A stretch of 64,000 nucleotides of DNA from SPGG2 sp964194625 (GTDB lineage Bacteria > Pseudomonadota > Gammaproteobacteria > Acidiferrobacterales > SPGG2). Made by a program: the position numbers and the translations under genes. Below the pieces are notes generated by a model, which searched no databases, had not been told where the DNA came from, and saw nothing but the letters and a program-made list of their open reading frames with translations. The DNA lies in NCBI GenBank assembly GCA_964194625.1, contig CAXMNC010000130.1, positions 1-64,000 on the forward strand, written 5' to 3'. Below are positions 32,708-41,765 of the stretch, piece after piece. Numbering within the stretch: the stretch's first letter is position 1; each line of letters starts with the position of its first letter.

Positions 32708-33343
32708 ATGAAGAAACTTACGCATCGTTCTCAACGAGTCCTACTCACGTTGTTTATTGTGGCACTCTCTGCGTGCACGGGAGATGATAGAAGCGCGGGA
32801 AATCGGGCGGACACACTACCTAAAAAAGGCGATCTCATCATGCGTATGACGACAAACTTTGGCGTGATCGAAATCGAGCTCAATCGAGTGAAGGCGCCGG
32901 TTACTGTCGACAACTTTCTCAAGTATGCCGATGATGGACTTTATAATGGCACGATTTTTCATCGAGTCATTCCTGGTTTCATGATCCAGGGAGGTGGCTT
33001 TAAGCCAGGGCTCGAGAAACAACCAACGCGCGAGCCGATCAAGAACGAGGCGGCCAATGGCCTTAAGAACGTGGTTGGCTCTATCGCCATGGCGCGTACT
33101 GGTGATCCCCATTCCGCGACCTCACAGTTCTTCATCAACACCGCAACTAATGACTCTTTAGATAAGGAGAACGCGAGAGATGGCTGGGGTTATGCTGTAT
33201 TCGGAAAGGTAATTAAAGGAATGGATGTGTTGCAGAAGATAGAATCTACCCCGACAGGGCGCAGTGGCCCGTATCGAGACGTGCCCAAACAAGATGTCAT
33301 CATCGAAAAGGTCGAACGCGTTAGTAAAAAAGGCGGGTCTTGA
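32708..33343 (+). CDS. Lipoprotein cyclophilin-type peptidyl-prolyl isomerase
   Basis: 211-residue prolyl isomerase with a lipoprotein signal (LFIVALSAC, lipobox LSAC, Cys22). The mature protein would be anchored in the envelope and assist folding of periplasmic or outer-membrane proteins. The cyclophilin core shows FHRVIPGFMIQGGGF (catalytic Arg), IAMARTGDPHSATSQFFIN and WGYAVFGKVIKGMDVL. The mature N terminus includes an unstructured charged segment. It is convergent with ilvA, whose stop begins at the next base. Confidence 0.93.
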   Translation: MKKLTHRSQRVLLTLFIVALSACTGDDRSAGNRADTLPKKGDLIMRMTTNFGVIEIELNRVKAPVTVDNFLKYADDGLYNGTIFHRVIPGFMIQGGGFKPGLEKQPTREPIKNEAANGLKNVVGSIAMARTGDPHSATSQFFINTATNDSLDKENARDGWGYAVFGKVIKGMDVLQKIESTPTGRSGPYRDVPKQDVIIEKVERVSKKGGS

Positions 33344-34855
33344 TCAGCTCAAGAATAACTTATACGCCGGATTATCTGTCTCGTCAGCATACTCGTAACC
33401 CAAGTTATCGAGAAACTCTTTGAATTGTTTCTTTTCGTTGGGCGGAACTTGCATACCCACAAGCACACGACCGAAGTCGGCGCCGTGATTACGGTAGTGA
33501 AACAAGCTAATATTCCACGTCTGGCCCATCTTGCTTAAGAAGTTGCGCAGCGCACCTGGGCGCTCTGGAAACTCAAACCGATAAAGCATCTCATTCATTG
33601 CGTTGGGCGCACGTCCGCCCACGAGATGGCGAATATGTAGCTTGGCCATCTCATTATCGATCATATCAAGAGTCTCGTATCCGTGCCGGCGTAACGCGCT
33701 AATGATTTTCCTCGCCTCTTTGGCGTCGCTGATCTGGATTCCAATAAAAACGTGTGCCTTCGTCGGGTCGGCATGCCTATAATTGAATTCGGTAACATTG
33801 TGATTGCCAATCACGGCGCAGAATTTTCGAAAGCTTCCAGGTTGCTCGGGTATGGTCACGGCCAGGATCGCTTCGCGGCGCTCGCCGAGCTCGGCCCGCT
33901 CAGACACATGTCGCAAACGATCAAAGTTTACATTGGCCCCTGAGGCAATCGCGACCAGACTCGCCTTCTTGAGCCGCTCTCGCTCTACATAGCGCTTGAG
34001 ACCAGCAAATGCCAAGGCACCGGCTGGCTCTAGTACAGAGCGTTGGTCTTCGAAGATGTCCTTGATAGCAGCACAGATCTCATCGTTGCTCACCACCACC
34101 ACTTCATCGACAAACTTCTTGGCGAGCCGAAATGGCTCCTTGCCTGGGGCTCGTACGGTAACACCATCCGCGAATATTCCGACATGATCGAGATGAACGC
34201 GCTTGCCGGCTGCCAGTGATCGATGCATGCCGTTCGCATCTTCGGGTTCAACCCCGATTATCTTTACATCTGGACGCAGCTGCTTGACGTAAACAGCGAT
34301 GCCAGCGATCAATCCGCCGCCGCCGACTGGCGCAAAAATGGCATCTAGGTCGCCCGTATGCTGCTTCAAAATCTCGAAGCCAATCGTGCCTTGGCCGGCA
34401 ATAATATCCGGGTCATCGTAAGGATGGATGAAGGTCAGTTGACGGGTTTCACATATCTCGCGCGCGTGCTCATAGGCCTCGTCGTAGTTGTCGCCCTTCA
34501 ATATCACCTTGCCCCCAAGGGCACGCACCGCATCCACCTTGATGCGGGGCGTAGTTAGCGGCATGACGATGACGGATTTCGCCTTCAGACGGCTAGCGGC
34601 AAGCGCCACCCCTTGTGCGTGATTCCCGGCCGAGGCGGCCACGACACCCTTCTTAAGGGTATCGCGTGGTAGCCCGATCATTTTGTTATAGGCCCCGCGC
34701 ACCTTAAACGAAAAGATGGGCTGCTCATCCTCACGTTTGAGCCAAATGCGGTTACCAAGTCGTCGCGACAACATCGGCGCGAACTCAAGCGGGGTCTCCT
34801 CGGCGACGTCATAGACGCGGGCAGTTAGTATTTTTTTGATGTAGTTTCTCGGCAC
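33344..34855 (-). CDS. ilvA: Biosynthetic threonine ammonia-lyase
   Basis: 503-residue PLP enzyme deaminating threonine to 2-oxobutanoate, the first step of isoleucine synthesis. The PLP Lys is in FSFKVRGAYNKM (Lys51); VVAASAGNHAQG binds the substrate carboxylate, and VGGGGLIAG is the phosphate loop. Two C-terminal ACT-like regulatory domains (about 325-410 and 420-503) give the length of the biosynthetic, isoleucine-inhibited form rather than the short catabolic form. It is divergent from rpiA, with 144 bases between starts for shared promoters; I saw no attenuator-like Ile leader peptide. Confidence 0.96.
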   Translation of the reverse strand: MPRNYIKKILTARVYDVAEETPLEFAPMLSRRLGNRIWLKREDEQPIFSFKVRGAYNKMIGLPRDTLKKGVVAASAGNHAQGVALAASRLKAKSVIVMPLTTPRIKVDAVRALGGKVILKGDNYDEAYEHAREICETRQLTFIHPYDDPDIIAGQGTIGFEILKQHTGDLDAIFAPVGGGGLIAGIAVYVKQLRPDVKIIGVEPEDANGMHRSLAAGKRVHLDHVGIFADGVTVRAPGKEPFRLAKKFVDEVVVVSNDEICAAIKDIFEDQRSVLEPAGALAFAGLKRYVERERLKKASLVAIASGANVNFDRLRHVSERAELGERREAILAVTIPEQPGSFRKFCAVIGNHNVTEFNYRHADPTKAHVFIGIQISDAKEARKIISALRRHGYETLDMIDNEMAKLHIRHLVGGRAPNAMNEMLYRFEFPERPGALRNFLSKMGQTWNISLFHYRNHGADFGRVLVGMQVPPNEKKQFKEFLDNLGYEYADETDNPAYKLFLS

Positions 34856-34999
34856 AACCGTAATCTATCAGATATTATTGTCCGAGGTGATAGCTCTTGC
34901 CGGTGACACGCTATGGCGTCCGCCAACTCACAAGGCCTGCTTCTTTCGACCTGCGAGAGGCGGTATGCTCAGCCACACACAATCTTTACAGGTACAACC

Positions 35000-35656
35000 A
35001 TGAATCAGGATGAATTGAAACAAGCGGCGGCGCGGGCAGCGTTGGATTACATAGAGCTAGGCATGATAGTGGGTGTCGGTACCGGCTCGACCGCCAATCA
35101 CTTCATCGATGCCTTGGCGGGGATAAAGGGCAAAATCGACGGCGCCGTGGCCAGCTCGGAAGCCAGCGCGGAGCGTCTGAAGAAGCATGGCATAGCGGTG
35201 CTTGGTCTCAACGACACCGGCGACCTGCCGCTCTACGTAGATGGGGCCGATGAGGCCACAAAACATCTGCACCTCGTCAAGGGTGGGGGCGGCGCCCTGA
35301 CCCGGGAAAAGATCATTGCCCAGGCCAGTGAAAAATTTGTTTGCATCGCCGATGAATCGAAACTGGTTGATGTACTGGGCGCGTTTCCACTGCCGGTCGA
35401 GGTAATCCCGATGGCACAAAGCCTGGTAGCGAGACAGATCGTCAAACTCGGGGGCGAACCAGCGTTGCGCCCCAACTTCACCACCGACAACGGCAATATC
35501 ATCTTGGATGTAAAAAACCTCAAAATCCTCAACCCGGTGGAGATGGAAGACAAGCTCAATCATATCCCGGGCGTGGTCACCAATGGCCTTTTTGCCCGGC
35601 GTGGCGCCGACGTGCTGATTCTCGGCACCGCCGCTGGCACCGAGATCCTGGGCTGA
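35000..35656 (+). CDS. rpiA: Ribose-5-phosphate isomerase A
   Basis: 218-residue enzyme of the non-oxidative pentose phosphate pathway, interconverting ribose-5-phosphate and ribulose-5-phosphate. VGVGTGSTANHFI binds phosphate; DLPLYVDGADEAT, KGGGGALTREKI (catalytic Glu in the family) and LNHIPGVVTNGLFA are diagnostic. ATG 35000 is preferred over an upstream in-frame start, because MNQDELKQAAARAALDYI matches the family N terminus. It is divergent from ilvA, the same pairing seen in many gammaproteobacteria. Confidence 0.96.
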   Translation: MNQDELKQAAARAALDYIELGMIVGVGTGSTANHFIDALAGIKGKIDGAVASSEASAERLKKHGIAVLGLNDTGDLPLYVDGADEATKHLHLVKGGGGALTREKIIAQASEKFVCIADESKLVDVLGAFPLPVEVIPMAQSLVARQIVKLGGEPALRPNFTTDNGNIILDVKNLKILNPVEMEDKLNHIPGVVTNGLFARRGADVLILGTAAGTEILG

Positions 35657-35799
35657 GGATAGCGCCCGGCCAATCGGCCGATATACCCCAACCGTACCCT
35701 TGCAGCCGCAGAATGCCTTATTATGTGGTTCTTGAATTAGGGGGCGGGGGTTTCACCAGGTGTGAGATGCAGTCATTTTCACAGACCAGGGGGAATATC

Positions 35800-37227
35800 A
35801 TGCAAGCAAAACGGGTGACTATTTGTTCAGCAGTGGCTTTGTTGTTTATTTGCTTTGCCAATGGCGCTGCGAGTCAACAAGTCAAAGAGTCGCTTTTTCA
35901 AGACGCGACTGCCGCTTTCGAAGCAGCGAAATCGACACAGGCGGAAATCTTGGCCCCGCGAAGCTATGCCAAGGCGGTAAAACACTACCGCAGTGCGGAG
36001 CAGAAGTTCGAACGTGGCCGGAGCCTCGGCACCATTCGCGACGATTTGGTGGCAGCCACTGACTATTTTAAGCAGGCATCGCGCGCCAGCAGGCTCGCCC
36101 AATCCAAGATGGCGACACTAATCAAGACCCGCGGCGACGCGCAAACGGTGGAGGCCAGTAAGCACGCGAGAGACTCATGGCGCCGGGCGGAGGAAAAATT
36201 CTCTAAGGCCATGATCGATCTGGAGCGCGGCTCTACGAAAGCGGCCGAGAAGAATGCGAAGAGCGCGGAGAAATACTATCGTGACGCCGAACTCACGGCG
36301 ATCAAGACTAACTACCTTAGTCAAACTCGCGTGCTGTTAGCTAAGGCCGACAAGCTCAAGGTCAAGAAATATGCACCTAAGACCCTGCAAAAAGCACACA
36401 AGCTTTTGCAAGAGGCCGGCAAGGCACTGAGCGAGGATCGCTACGACACAGATGTGCCGCGAAGCCTCGCCCAACAGGCGAAATACGAGGCCAAGCACGC
36501 ACTTTATCTGGCAAAGACAATACGCGACGCCCAGGCCAAGAAACTAAGCATGGAAGACCTAATCCTTGATTGGGAGATTCCAATTTCGCAGATTACGGCT
36601 GCTACCGATAAGGCCGCCACCCTAGACAATGGCTGGGCAGGGCCCACGAAGGAAATTATCGGCTATATCGAGGATCAACAGTCGAACTCGCAGAAGCTCA
36701 ACCAGAATGTGAACGATCTGCAGGGAGAAGTAAAACAGCTGAAGCGAATGCTAGGTGGTGCATCAGAAGAGCGTGCGGCACTTTCAGAGCGCTTAGAGGC
36801 CCAGGCGCGGATCCGCCAGCGATTTCATCGCGTCGAACGTATGTTTGCGCGTGATGAAGCGAATGTGCTGCGCGAAACCAATGACATTATCATTCGTCTC
36901 ATTGGACTGAATTTCGAAAGCGGACAATCCTCGATTGGGGCAAATAACTTTCAATTGCTAGCCAAGCTACAAGACGCGATTAAGACATTTCCTCAAAGCA
37001 AGCTGAGGATCGAAGGACACACCGATTCGCACGGCAGTGACGCAGCGAACTTCCTACTCTCGGAGCAACGTGCATATGCTGTAAAACAGTACTTGCGTGC
37101 CAGTATGCGCATCGATCCTGCGAAGATCGCGGCCGTTGGTTATGGTGAGACCCGACCGGTTGCCAACAACGAGACCAAAACGGGAAGAGCGAAAAATCGT
37201 CGAATTGACATTGTCATAATCCCCTAA
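35800..37227 (+). CDS. OmpA-family protein with DUF4398-like helical region
   Basis: 475-residue envelope protein. A signal peptide (about 1-24, ending GAASQ) is followed by a long alpha-helical region rich in Ala/Lys/Glu repeats (about 30-245, DUF4398-like). A coiled-coil segment (about 315-365) leads to an OmpA/MotB peptidoglycan-binding domain (LNFESGQSSIGANNFQLL, IEGHTDSHGSD, LSEQRAYAVKQYL, GYGETRPVANN, NRRIDIVI). It probably tethers the outer membrane to peptidoglycan or acts in lipoprotein-like scaffolds; no beta-barrel is present. ATG 35800 follows AGGGGGA. Monocistronic as far as visible. Confidence 0.88.
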   Translation: MQAKRVTICSAVALLFICFANGAASQQVKESLFQDATAAFEAAKSTQAEILAPRSYAKAVKHYRSAEQKFERGRSLGTIRDDLVAATDYFKQASRASRLAQSKMATLIKTRGDAQTVEASKHARDSWRRAEEKFSKAMIDLERGSTKAAEKNAKSAEKYYRDAELTAIKTNYLSQTRVLLAKADKLKVKKYAPKTLQKAHKLLQEAGKALSEDRYDTDVPRSLAQQAKYEAKHALYLAKTIRDAQAKKLSMEDLILDWEIPISQITAATDKAATLDNGWAGPTKEIIGYIEDQQSNSQKLNQNVNDLQGEVKQLKRMLGGASEERAALSERLEAQARIRQRFHRVERMFARDEANVLRETNDIIIRLIGLNFESGQSSIGANNFQLLAKLQDAIKTFPQSKLRIEGHTDSHGSDAANFLLSEQRAYAVKQYLRASMRIDPAKIAAVGYGETRPVANNETKTGRAKNRRIDIVIIP

Positions 37228-37273
37228 ATCAGCGCCGACTATAATTTAAACTAGATAGGTTTCGGGTAAGCCC

Positions 37274-38125
37274 ATGCATATATCTTGCGCCGATTTCGAG
37301 CAATGGGACAACAAGGCAATCACGTTGCTCGGTATGTCCGGGGTCGGTAAGACCACGCTCGCCAACAAACTGCCAAAATCTGCATGGTTTCATTATTCCG
37401 GTGACTACCGTATCGGCACCAAGTATCTACAAGAAGCAATCCTCGATAACGTAAAGAAGGAAGCTATGAAGGTCGATTTCCTGCGCGACCTGTTATGCAG
37501 CGACTCGATCTATATCGGCAGCAATATTACGGTACACAACCTCGAGCCAATCTCGACATTTCTAGGAAAGATCGGTAATCCGGAGTTGGGCGGACTTTCA
37601 TTGGAAGAATTCAGGGTCCGGCAGCGTTTGCACCGAGAAGCTGAGATCCACGCAATGCGGGACGTTGCATCCTTCATCACCAAGGCCAAGGATATTTATC
37701 GTTATGCCCATTTCATCAACGATATGGGTGGCAGCGTGTGTGAACTAGACGATGATGATGTGCTCGAGACCCTGGCGGAACATACCCTGATCATCTACAT
37801 CCGTGCCGGCAAAGATATGGAAGATAAGTTAATCACACGGCAAATCGAAAACTCTAAACCGCTTTACTACCAAGAGGATTTTTTTGAGGGTCAACTCGCG
37901 GAGTACTTGCGCCAGGAAGGTCTGAAAGAGATCAAAGACATCGATCCGGACAGATTTATGCGATGGATTTTCCCCAAGTTGGTCGCACATCGTCGCCCGC
38001 TGTACCAAGCGATCGCTGACCAGTATGGCTATACGGTCGAAGCCCGCGATGCGGAAAAGACCCAAAATGAGGCCGATTTCATCAAGCTGATCTGTGAGAC
38101 CTTACAGAAACAGGCAGCCGCATAG
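37274..38125 (+). CDS. P-loop NTPase/kinase-like protein beside metA
   Basis: 283-residue cytoplasmic protein with a Walker A GMSGVGKT (20-27) that resembles small-molecule kinases (adenylate/shikimate-kinase-like folds) more than AAA+ ATPases. A FINDMGGSVCELDDDD strand-turn and LIIYIRAGKDMEDKL follow, and the C-terminal half is helical and charged. I cannot name a family with certainty. The gene precedes metA by 17 bases on the same strand, so the two are almost surely cotranscribed, which suggests a link to methionine/homoserine metabolism. No membrane segment. The start ATG is the first available, after a TAAGCC stretch without a strong ribosome site. Confidence 0.72.
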   Translation: MHISCADFEQWDNKAITLLGMSGVGKTTLANKLPKSAWFHYSGDYRIGTKYLQEAILDNVKKEAMKVDFLRDLLCSDSIYIGSNITVHNLEPISTFLGKIGNPELGGLSLEEFRVRQRLHREAEIHAMRDVASFITKAKDIYRYAHFINDMGGSVCELDDDDVLETLAEHTLIIYIRAGKDMEDKLITRQIENSKPLYYQEDFFEGQLAEYLRQEGLKEIKDIDPDRFMRWIFPKLVAHRRPLYQAIADQYGYTVEARDAEKTQNEADFIKLICETLQKQAAA

Positions 38126-38142
38126 TCACAGAGGTTTAAGGC

Positions 38143-39237
38143 ATGCCACTGGTTGCACATTCTAATCTACCTGCATTTGAGCGGTTGCGTGAATCCGGAC
38201 AAGAGGTACTGAACGCAGACCGGGCGAAACAACAGGACATCCGCGAGCTACATATCGGGTTACTTAATATGATGCCCGATACTGCCTTGCAGGCGACCGA
38301 ACGCCAGTTTTTGCGGCTTATCGGATCCTGTAACCACATTGCCCAGTTCTATGTGCATCTCTTTACGATCGGGGGGATCGAGCGCCAGGGCGAGGCGAAA
38401 ACACATGTTGAGCGCTACTACGAAGATTTTCGTCAGCTACAACAAGATGGCCTGGACGCACTTATCATAACCGGTGCGAACCCAGCCCATGATGACATTA
38501 CGCAGGAGCCCTACTGGGACCCGATGGCAGATGTCTTGGCCTGGGGTCGTGAACACGTTTGCTCGATTGTTTGCTCGTGTCTGGCCACCCACGCCGATCT
38601 GAAGTTGTACCACAACATCGAGCGCATTCGCCTACCGCAAAAACGTTGGGGTGTGTACTCGCACCGGCTCCTCGAGCACACGCACCCGCTTGTCAGTAAC
38701 ATCAACACTCGCTTCGACGCGCCACACTCTCATTTTAACGAGGTTACGCGTGAGCAGGTCGAGGCAGCGGGATTGACCGTACTCGCATACAGCGAACAGG
38801 CGGACGTGCACCTTGTAGTCAGCCCCGATCAATTCCGGCTGATCTACTTTCAAGGTCACCCGGAGTACGATATCAACAGCCTGCTAAAGGAATATAAACG
38901 CGAGCTCAGCCGCTTTATTAACGATGAACGACCTGACTACCCGCCTTATCCCGAGAACTACTTCGCACCCGAGGCAATCGCTATTCTGGAGGAACACAAA
39001 CGGCAGGTGGAAAGCGCCAAGTCTGGTGGTAAGACAATTCCCCGGCTCCCTGAGAAGCGCTTACACGAATACGTGGATAACACCTGGACCGATACCGGCA
39101 AAGCCATGTTCAACAACTGGTTGGGTCTGGTTTATCAGTTGACCAACCGAGATCGCAAACAACCGTTTATGGCGGGCGTCGATCCCCATGATCCGCTAGG
39201 ATTGCGAAACCGACGCACGCTTGCGGGATCGGGCTAG
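38143..39237 (+). CDS. metA: Homoserine O-acyltransferase, MetA family
   Basis: 364-residue member of the MetA (HTS) class I glutamine-amidotransferase-like family, acylating homoserine with succinyl- or acetyl-CoA in methionine synthesis. Family landmarks are HIGLLNMMPDTALQATERQF, LIITGANPAHDDI, the nucleophile region VCSCLATHADL (Cys146 by alignment to the CWGAQA-type motif) and FQGHPEYDINSLLKEYKREL (catalytic His and Glu). The usual P-V-E after TGA is replaced by NPAH, as in a subset of relatives. It follows the P-loop gene and is convergent with the cystathionine enzyme. Acyl specificity is not predictable from the motifs alone. Confidence 0.9.
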   Translation: MPLVAHSNLPAFERLRESGQEVLNADRAKQQDIRELHIGLLNMMPDTALQATERQFLRLIGSCNHIAQFYVHLFTIGGIERQGEAKTHVERYYEDFRQLQQDGLDALIITGANPAHDDITQEPYWDPMADVLAWGREHVCSIVCSCLATHADLKLYHNIERIRLPQKRWGVYSHRLLEHTHPLVSNINTRFDAPHSHFNEVTREQVEAAGLTVLAYSEQADVHLVVSPDQFRLIYFQGHPEYDINSLLKEYKRELSRFINDERPDYPPYPENYFAPEAIAILEEHKRQVESAKSGGKTIPRLPEKRLHEYVDNTWTDTGKAMFNNWLGLVYQLTNRDRKQPFMAGVDPHDPLGLRNRRTLAGSG

Positions 39238-39241
39238 TAGA

Positions 39242-40384
39242 TCACGCCTTATCGAGTGCTTGCTCGAGATCCGCAACAATATCTTCCACGTCTTCGATAC
39301 CCACGGAAAGTCGCACCAGCCCATCGGTTAGACCGCGTGCTTGACGTTCTTCCGGGGGGACGTCCACGTGAGTCATGGTGGCGGCGTGAGTGATCATAGT
39401 TTCTACGGCCCCAAGACTCTCGGCCAAACCGCATAATTTGACGTTGTTCATCACTGCCTTACCGGCGGCGATTCCACCTTTCAACTCAAACGAGATCATC
39501 CCGCTAAATCCCGACATCTGTGACTTGGCGATTTCGTGCTGCGGATGCGATGCGAGCCCTGGGTAGGTGACCTTGGAAACCTTTGGGTGACCTTCCAAGT
39601 ATTCAGCCACACGCTGGGCGCTAACGGCGTGACGTTGCATACGTAGATGCAATGTCTTCAGTCCGAGAAGTAGTAACCAGCAGTCGAACGGACTGGGAAC
39701 AGCACCGATGGTCTTTTGTATGAATTTCATTTCATCATAGATGTCTTGGCGATTGGTGATGAGGGCACCGCCGATAATTTGATTGTGACCGCTAAGATAC
39801 TTCGTCGTGCTGTGCATGACGATGTCCACGCCATGCTCTAGCGGTCGCAGGAACACCGGTGTGGCGAAGGTTGAATCAACCCCCAGATACAGATCATGCT
39901 GCTTAGCGATATCGGCCATCGCCACCAAATCAGTCACCTTGAGCAACGGGTTCGTAGGTGTTTCCACCCACAACATCTTCGTTTCCGGGCGTATCGCCTT
40001 ACGCACCGCCTCGGGCTCAGAGGAATTGACATAACTAAAGTTCAGTCCATAGCGCGCGAGGACGCGGTTGAAGTGACGGGAAACTCCGCCATAGACATCG
40101 TCGGAACTAACGACATGATCGCCGGCGCTAAGGAGTTTCATGACGCTATCCACGGCTGACATACCACTGGCAAAACATACGGCGTACTTACCGCCCTCGA
40201 TGGCGGCGAGATTCTCTTCGAGCACTTGGCGCGTGGGATTAGACGAGCGCGTGTAGTCGAAGCCTTTATCCTTACCAACTTCCTCGAGGACGTAGGTGGC
40301 GGTTTCGTAAATAGGCGGCAAGATAGACCCAGTGGTAGGGTCCGGCGTAATTCCGGCTCGTACGACTTTGGTATCGAATTTCAC
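39242..40384 (-). CDS. Cystathionine gamma-lyase/gamma-synthase
   Basis: 380-residue Cys/Met-metabolism PLP enzyme. The PLP Lys is Lys195 in HSTTKYLSGH; YTRSSNPTRQVLEENLA, FASGMSAVDSV, DDVYGG and the C-terminal SLGAVETMITHAATMTH are diagnostic of this family. The substrate could be O-acylhomoserine plus cysteine (gamma-synthase) or cystathionine (gamma-lyase). The neighbouring cystathionine beta-synthase gene argues for gamma-lyase in reverse transsulfuration; the convergent metA argues for gamma-synthase. Bifunctional members are known. It is convergent with metA, four bases apart. Confidence 0.9.
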   Translation of the reverse strand: MKFDTKVVRAGITPDPTTGSILPPIYETATYVLEEVGKDKGFDYTRSSNPTRQVLEENLAAIEGGKYAVCFASGMSAVDSVMKLLSAGDHVVSSDDVYGGVSRHFNRVLARYGLNFSYVNSSEPEAVRKAIRPETKMLWVETPTNPLLKVTDLVAMADIAKQHDLYLGVDSTFATPVFLRPLEHGVDIVMHSTTKYLSGHNQIIGGALITNRQDIYDEMKFIQKTIGAVPSPFDCWLLLLGLKTLHLRMQRHAVSAQRVAEYLEGHPKVSKVTYPGLASHPQHEIAKSQMSGFSGMISFELKGGIAAGKAVMNNVKLCGLAESLGAVETMITHAATMTHVDVPPEERQARGLTDGLVRLSVGIEDVEDIVADLEQALDKA

Positions 40385-40547
40385 GCTGGGCTCCTGGTTA
40401 GTTATCGCAAAGGGTTATAACAGAAGTCCGGTTGGCATGTAATCCTTCTACCGGGAATGACCGGCAAAAAATATCGGTTTGGTCGGGCGACGACGAACCT
40501 AGTGGGGAAAGACGTGGCGAGCGCATTGCCAAGAACAGCGAGACCTG

Positions 40548-41765
40548 TCAACCCGTTAGTAGTTCGGTGACACCGGCAATGGCTTGATCGATATCCTCGT
40601 CGTCGGTGAAGTACCCGGGTGAAAAACGCACGGTCCCCTTCTTATCGACGGTGTTTTCGTCTTTGTGCGCCAGTGGCGCACAGTGGACACCGGTCCTCAC
40701 ACACACATGATGGTCGGCATCTAGCATCGCACCCACCTGATCGGCCGGCATGGCGTCGAGATTAATCGACAGTGTCGCCACTCGATGCCGGACACCGTTC
40801 GGACCGTACACCGTAATGCCATCGAGATCACGAAATGCCGACTCCAGCCGTTCTGTGTGGGCACGTTCTACCGAGTGCACGTGCTCCAATGCCGCCCGGC
40901 ACGCCTGCGTATGCGAGACGTTACCGGCGGCGCTGCCCAGCAACTGTCTACCTAGCTCCGCGAACCATTTCTGGGCCGCGTTCAAACCGGCGATGCCTGG
41001 CACCGACACCGTGCCCGCCTCCAGATGATAAGGATAGGCATCGGGATGAAATGGTGACACTGAATCGACCCCGGTTCCGCCGACACGTGCCGGGCGCACC
41101 TCGATACCTTCAGCCACGATCATGCCACCGATTCCCATCGGTCCCAACAGCCCCTTGTGCCCGGTAAATGTGAGCACATCGATACCGAGGCCATCCATGT
41201 CTATGGGCAACACGCCGGCGCTCTGACAGGTATCGACCACAAACACACTTCCCGCTTCCCGCGAAAACTTACCCATTGCCTCGAGGTCTTGCACAGAGCC
41301 GAGTACATTGGACGCGTGATTGACGACGACTACTTTGGTCTTTGGCGTTATCGCGCGACCGATATCCCCTGGATAAACGTATCCTTGGGCGTCGCGGGCG
41401 ACAAAAGTGACATCGACACCATGGTCGCGTTGCAGATGATTCAGCGGTCGCAACACGGAGTTGTGTTCAAGCCGCGTAGTCACCACATGGTCACCCTCGT
41501 TTAGCAGGCCGTACAGGGCAATGTTTAGTGAATCGGTTGCATTTTGTGTAAACACGACCCGATTCGGATCACCCCCGAAATTGAAGAATGCGGCCAACAT
41601 GCGGCGCGTTTCGCTCACCATGTTCTCCGCTTCCACCGCCATCTCGTGGTCACCGCGCCCTGGGTTCACGCCATAACTGCGGAAGAATTTATCCATGGTC
41701 GTGTACACCGGCTCTGGCTTAGGCCAGCTGGTGGCAGCATTATCGAGATAGTAGTGTTCCTTCAT
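40548..41765 (-). CDS. Class V aminotransferase / cysteine desulfurase-like protein
   Basis: 405-residue fold-type I PLP enzyme. YYLDNAATSWPKPEPVY, TQNATDSLNIALYG, VVVVNHASNVLGSVQDL, FVVDTCQSAGVLPIDM and the PLP Lys204 in FTGHKGLLGPMG match cysteine desulfurase-like proteins (EF2568-type). A Cys in the VCVRTGVHCAPLAH loop could be the persulfide carrier. It lies between cystathionine beta-synthase (overlapping by four bases) and the cystathionine lyase/synthase gene, so sulfur release from cysteine or a related thiol is a reasonable but unproven role. It could also be a selenocysteine lyase-like enzyme. Confidence 0.88.
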   Translation of the reverse strand: MKEHYYLDNAATSWPKPEPVYTTMDKFFRSYGVNPGRGDHEMAVEAENMVSETRRMLAAFFNFGGDPNRVVFTQNATDSLNIALYGLLNEGDHVVTTRLEHNSVLRPLNHLQRDHGVDVTFVARDAQGYVYPGDIGRAITPKTKVVVVNHASNVLGSVQDLEAMGKFSREAGSVFVVDTCQSAGVLPIDMDGLGIDVLTFTGHKGLLGPMGIGGMIVAEGIEVRPARVGGTGVDSVSPFHPDAYPYHLEAGTVSVPGIAGLNAAQKWFAELGRQLLGSAAGNVSHTQACRAALEHVHSVERAHTERLESAFRDLDGITVYGPNGVRHRVATLSINLDAMPADQVGAMLDADHHVCVRTGVHCAPLAHKDENTVDKKGTVRFSPGYFTDDEDIDQAIAGVTELLTG

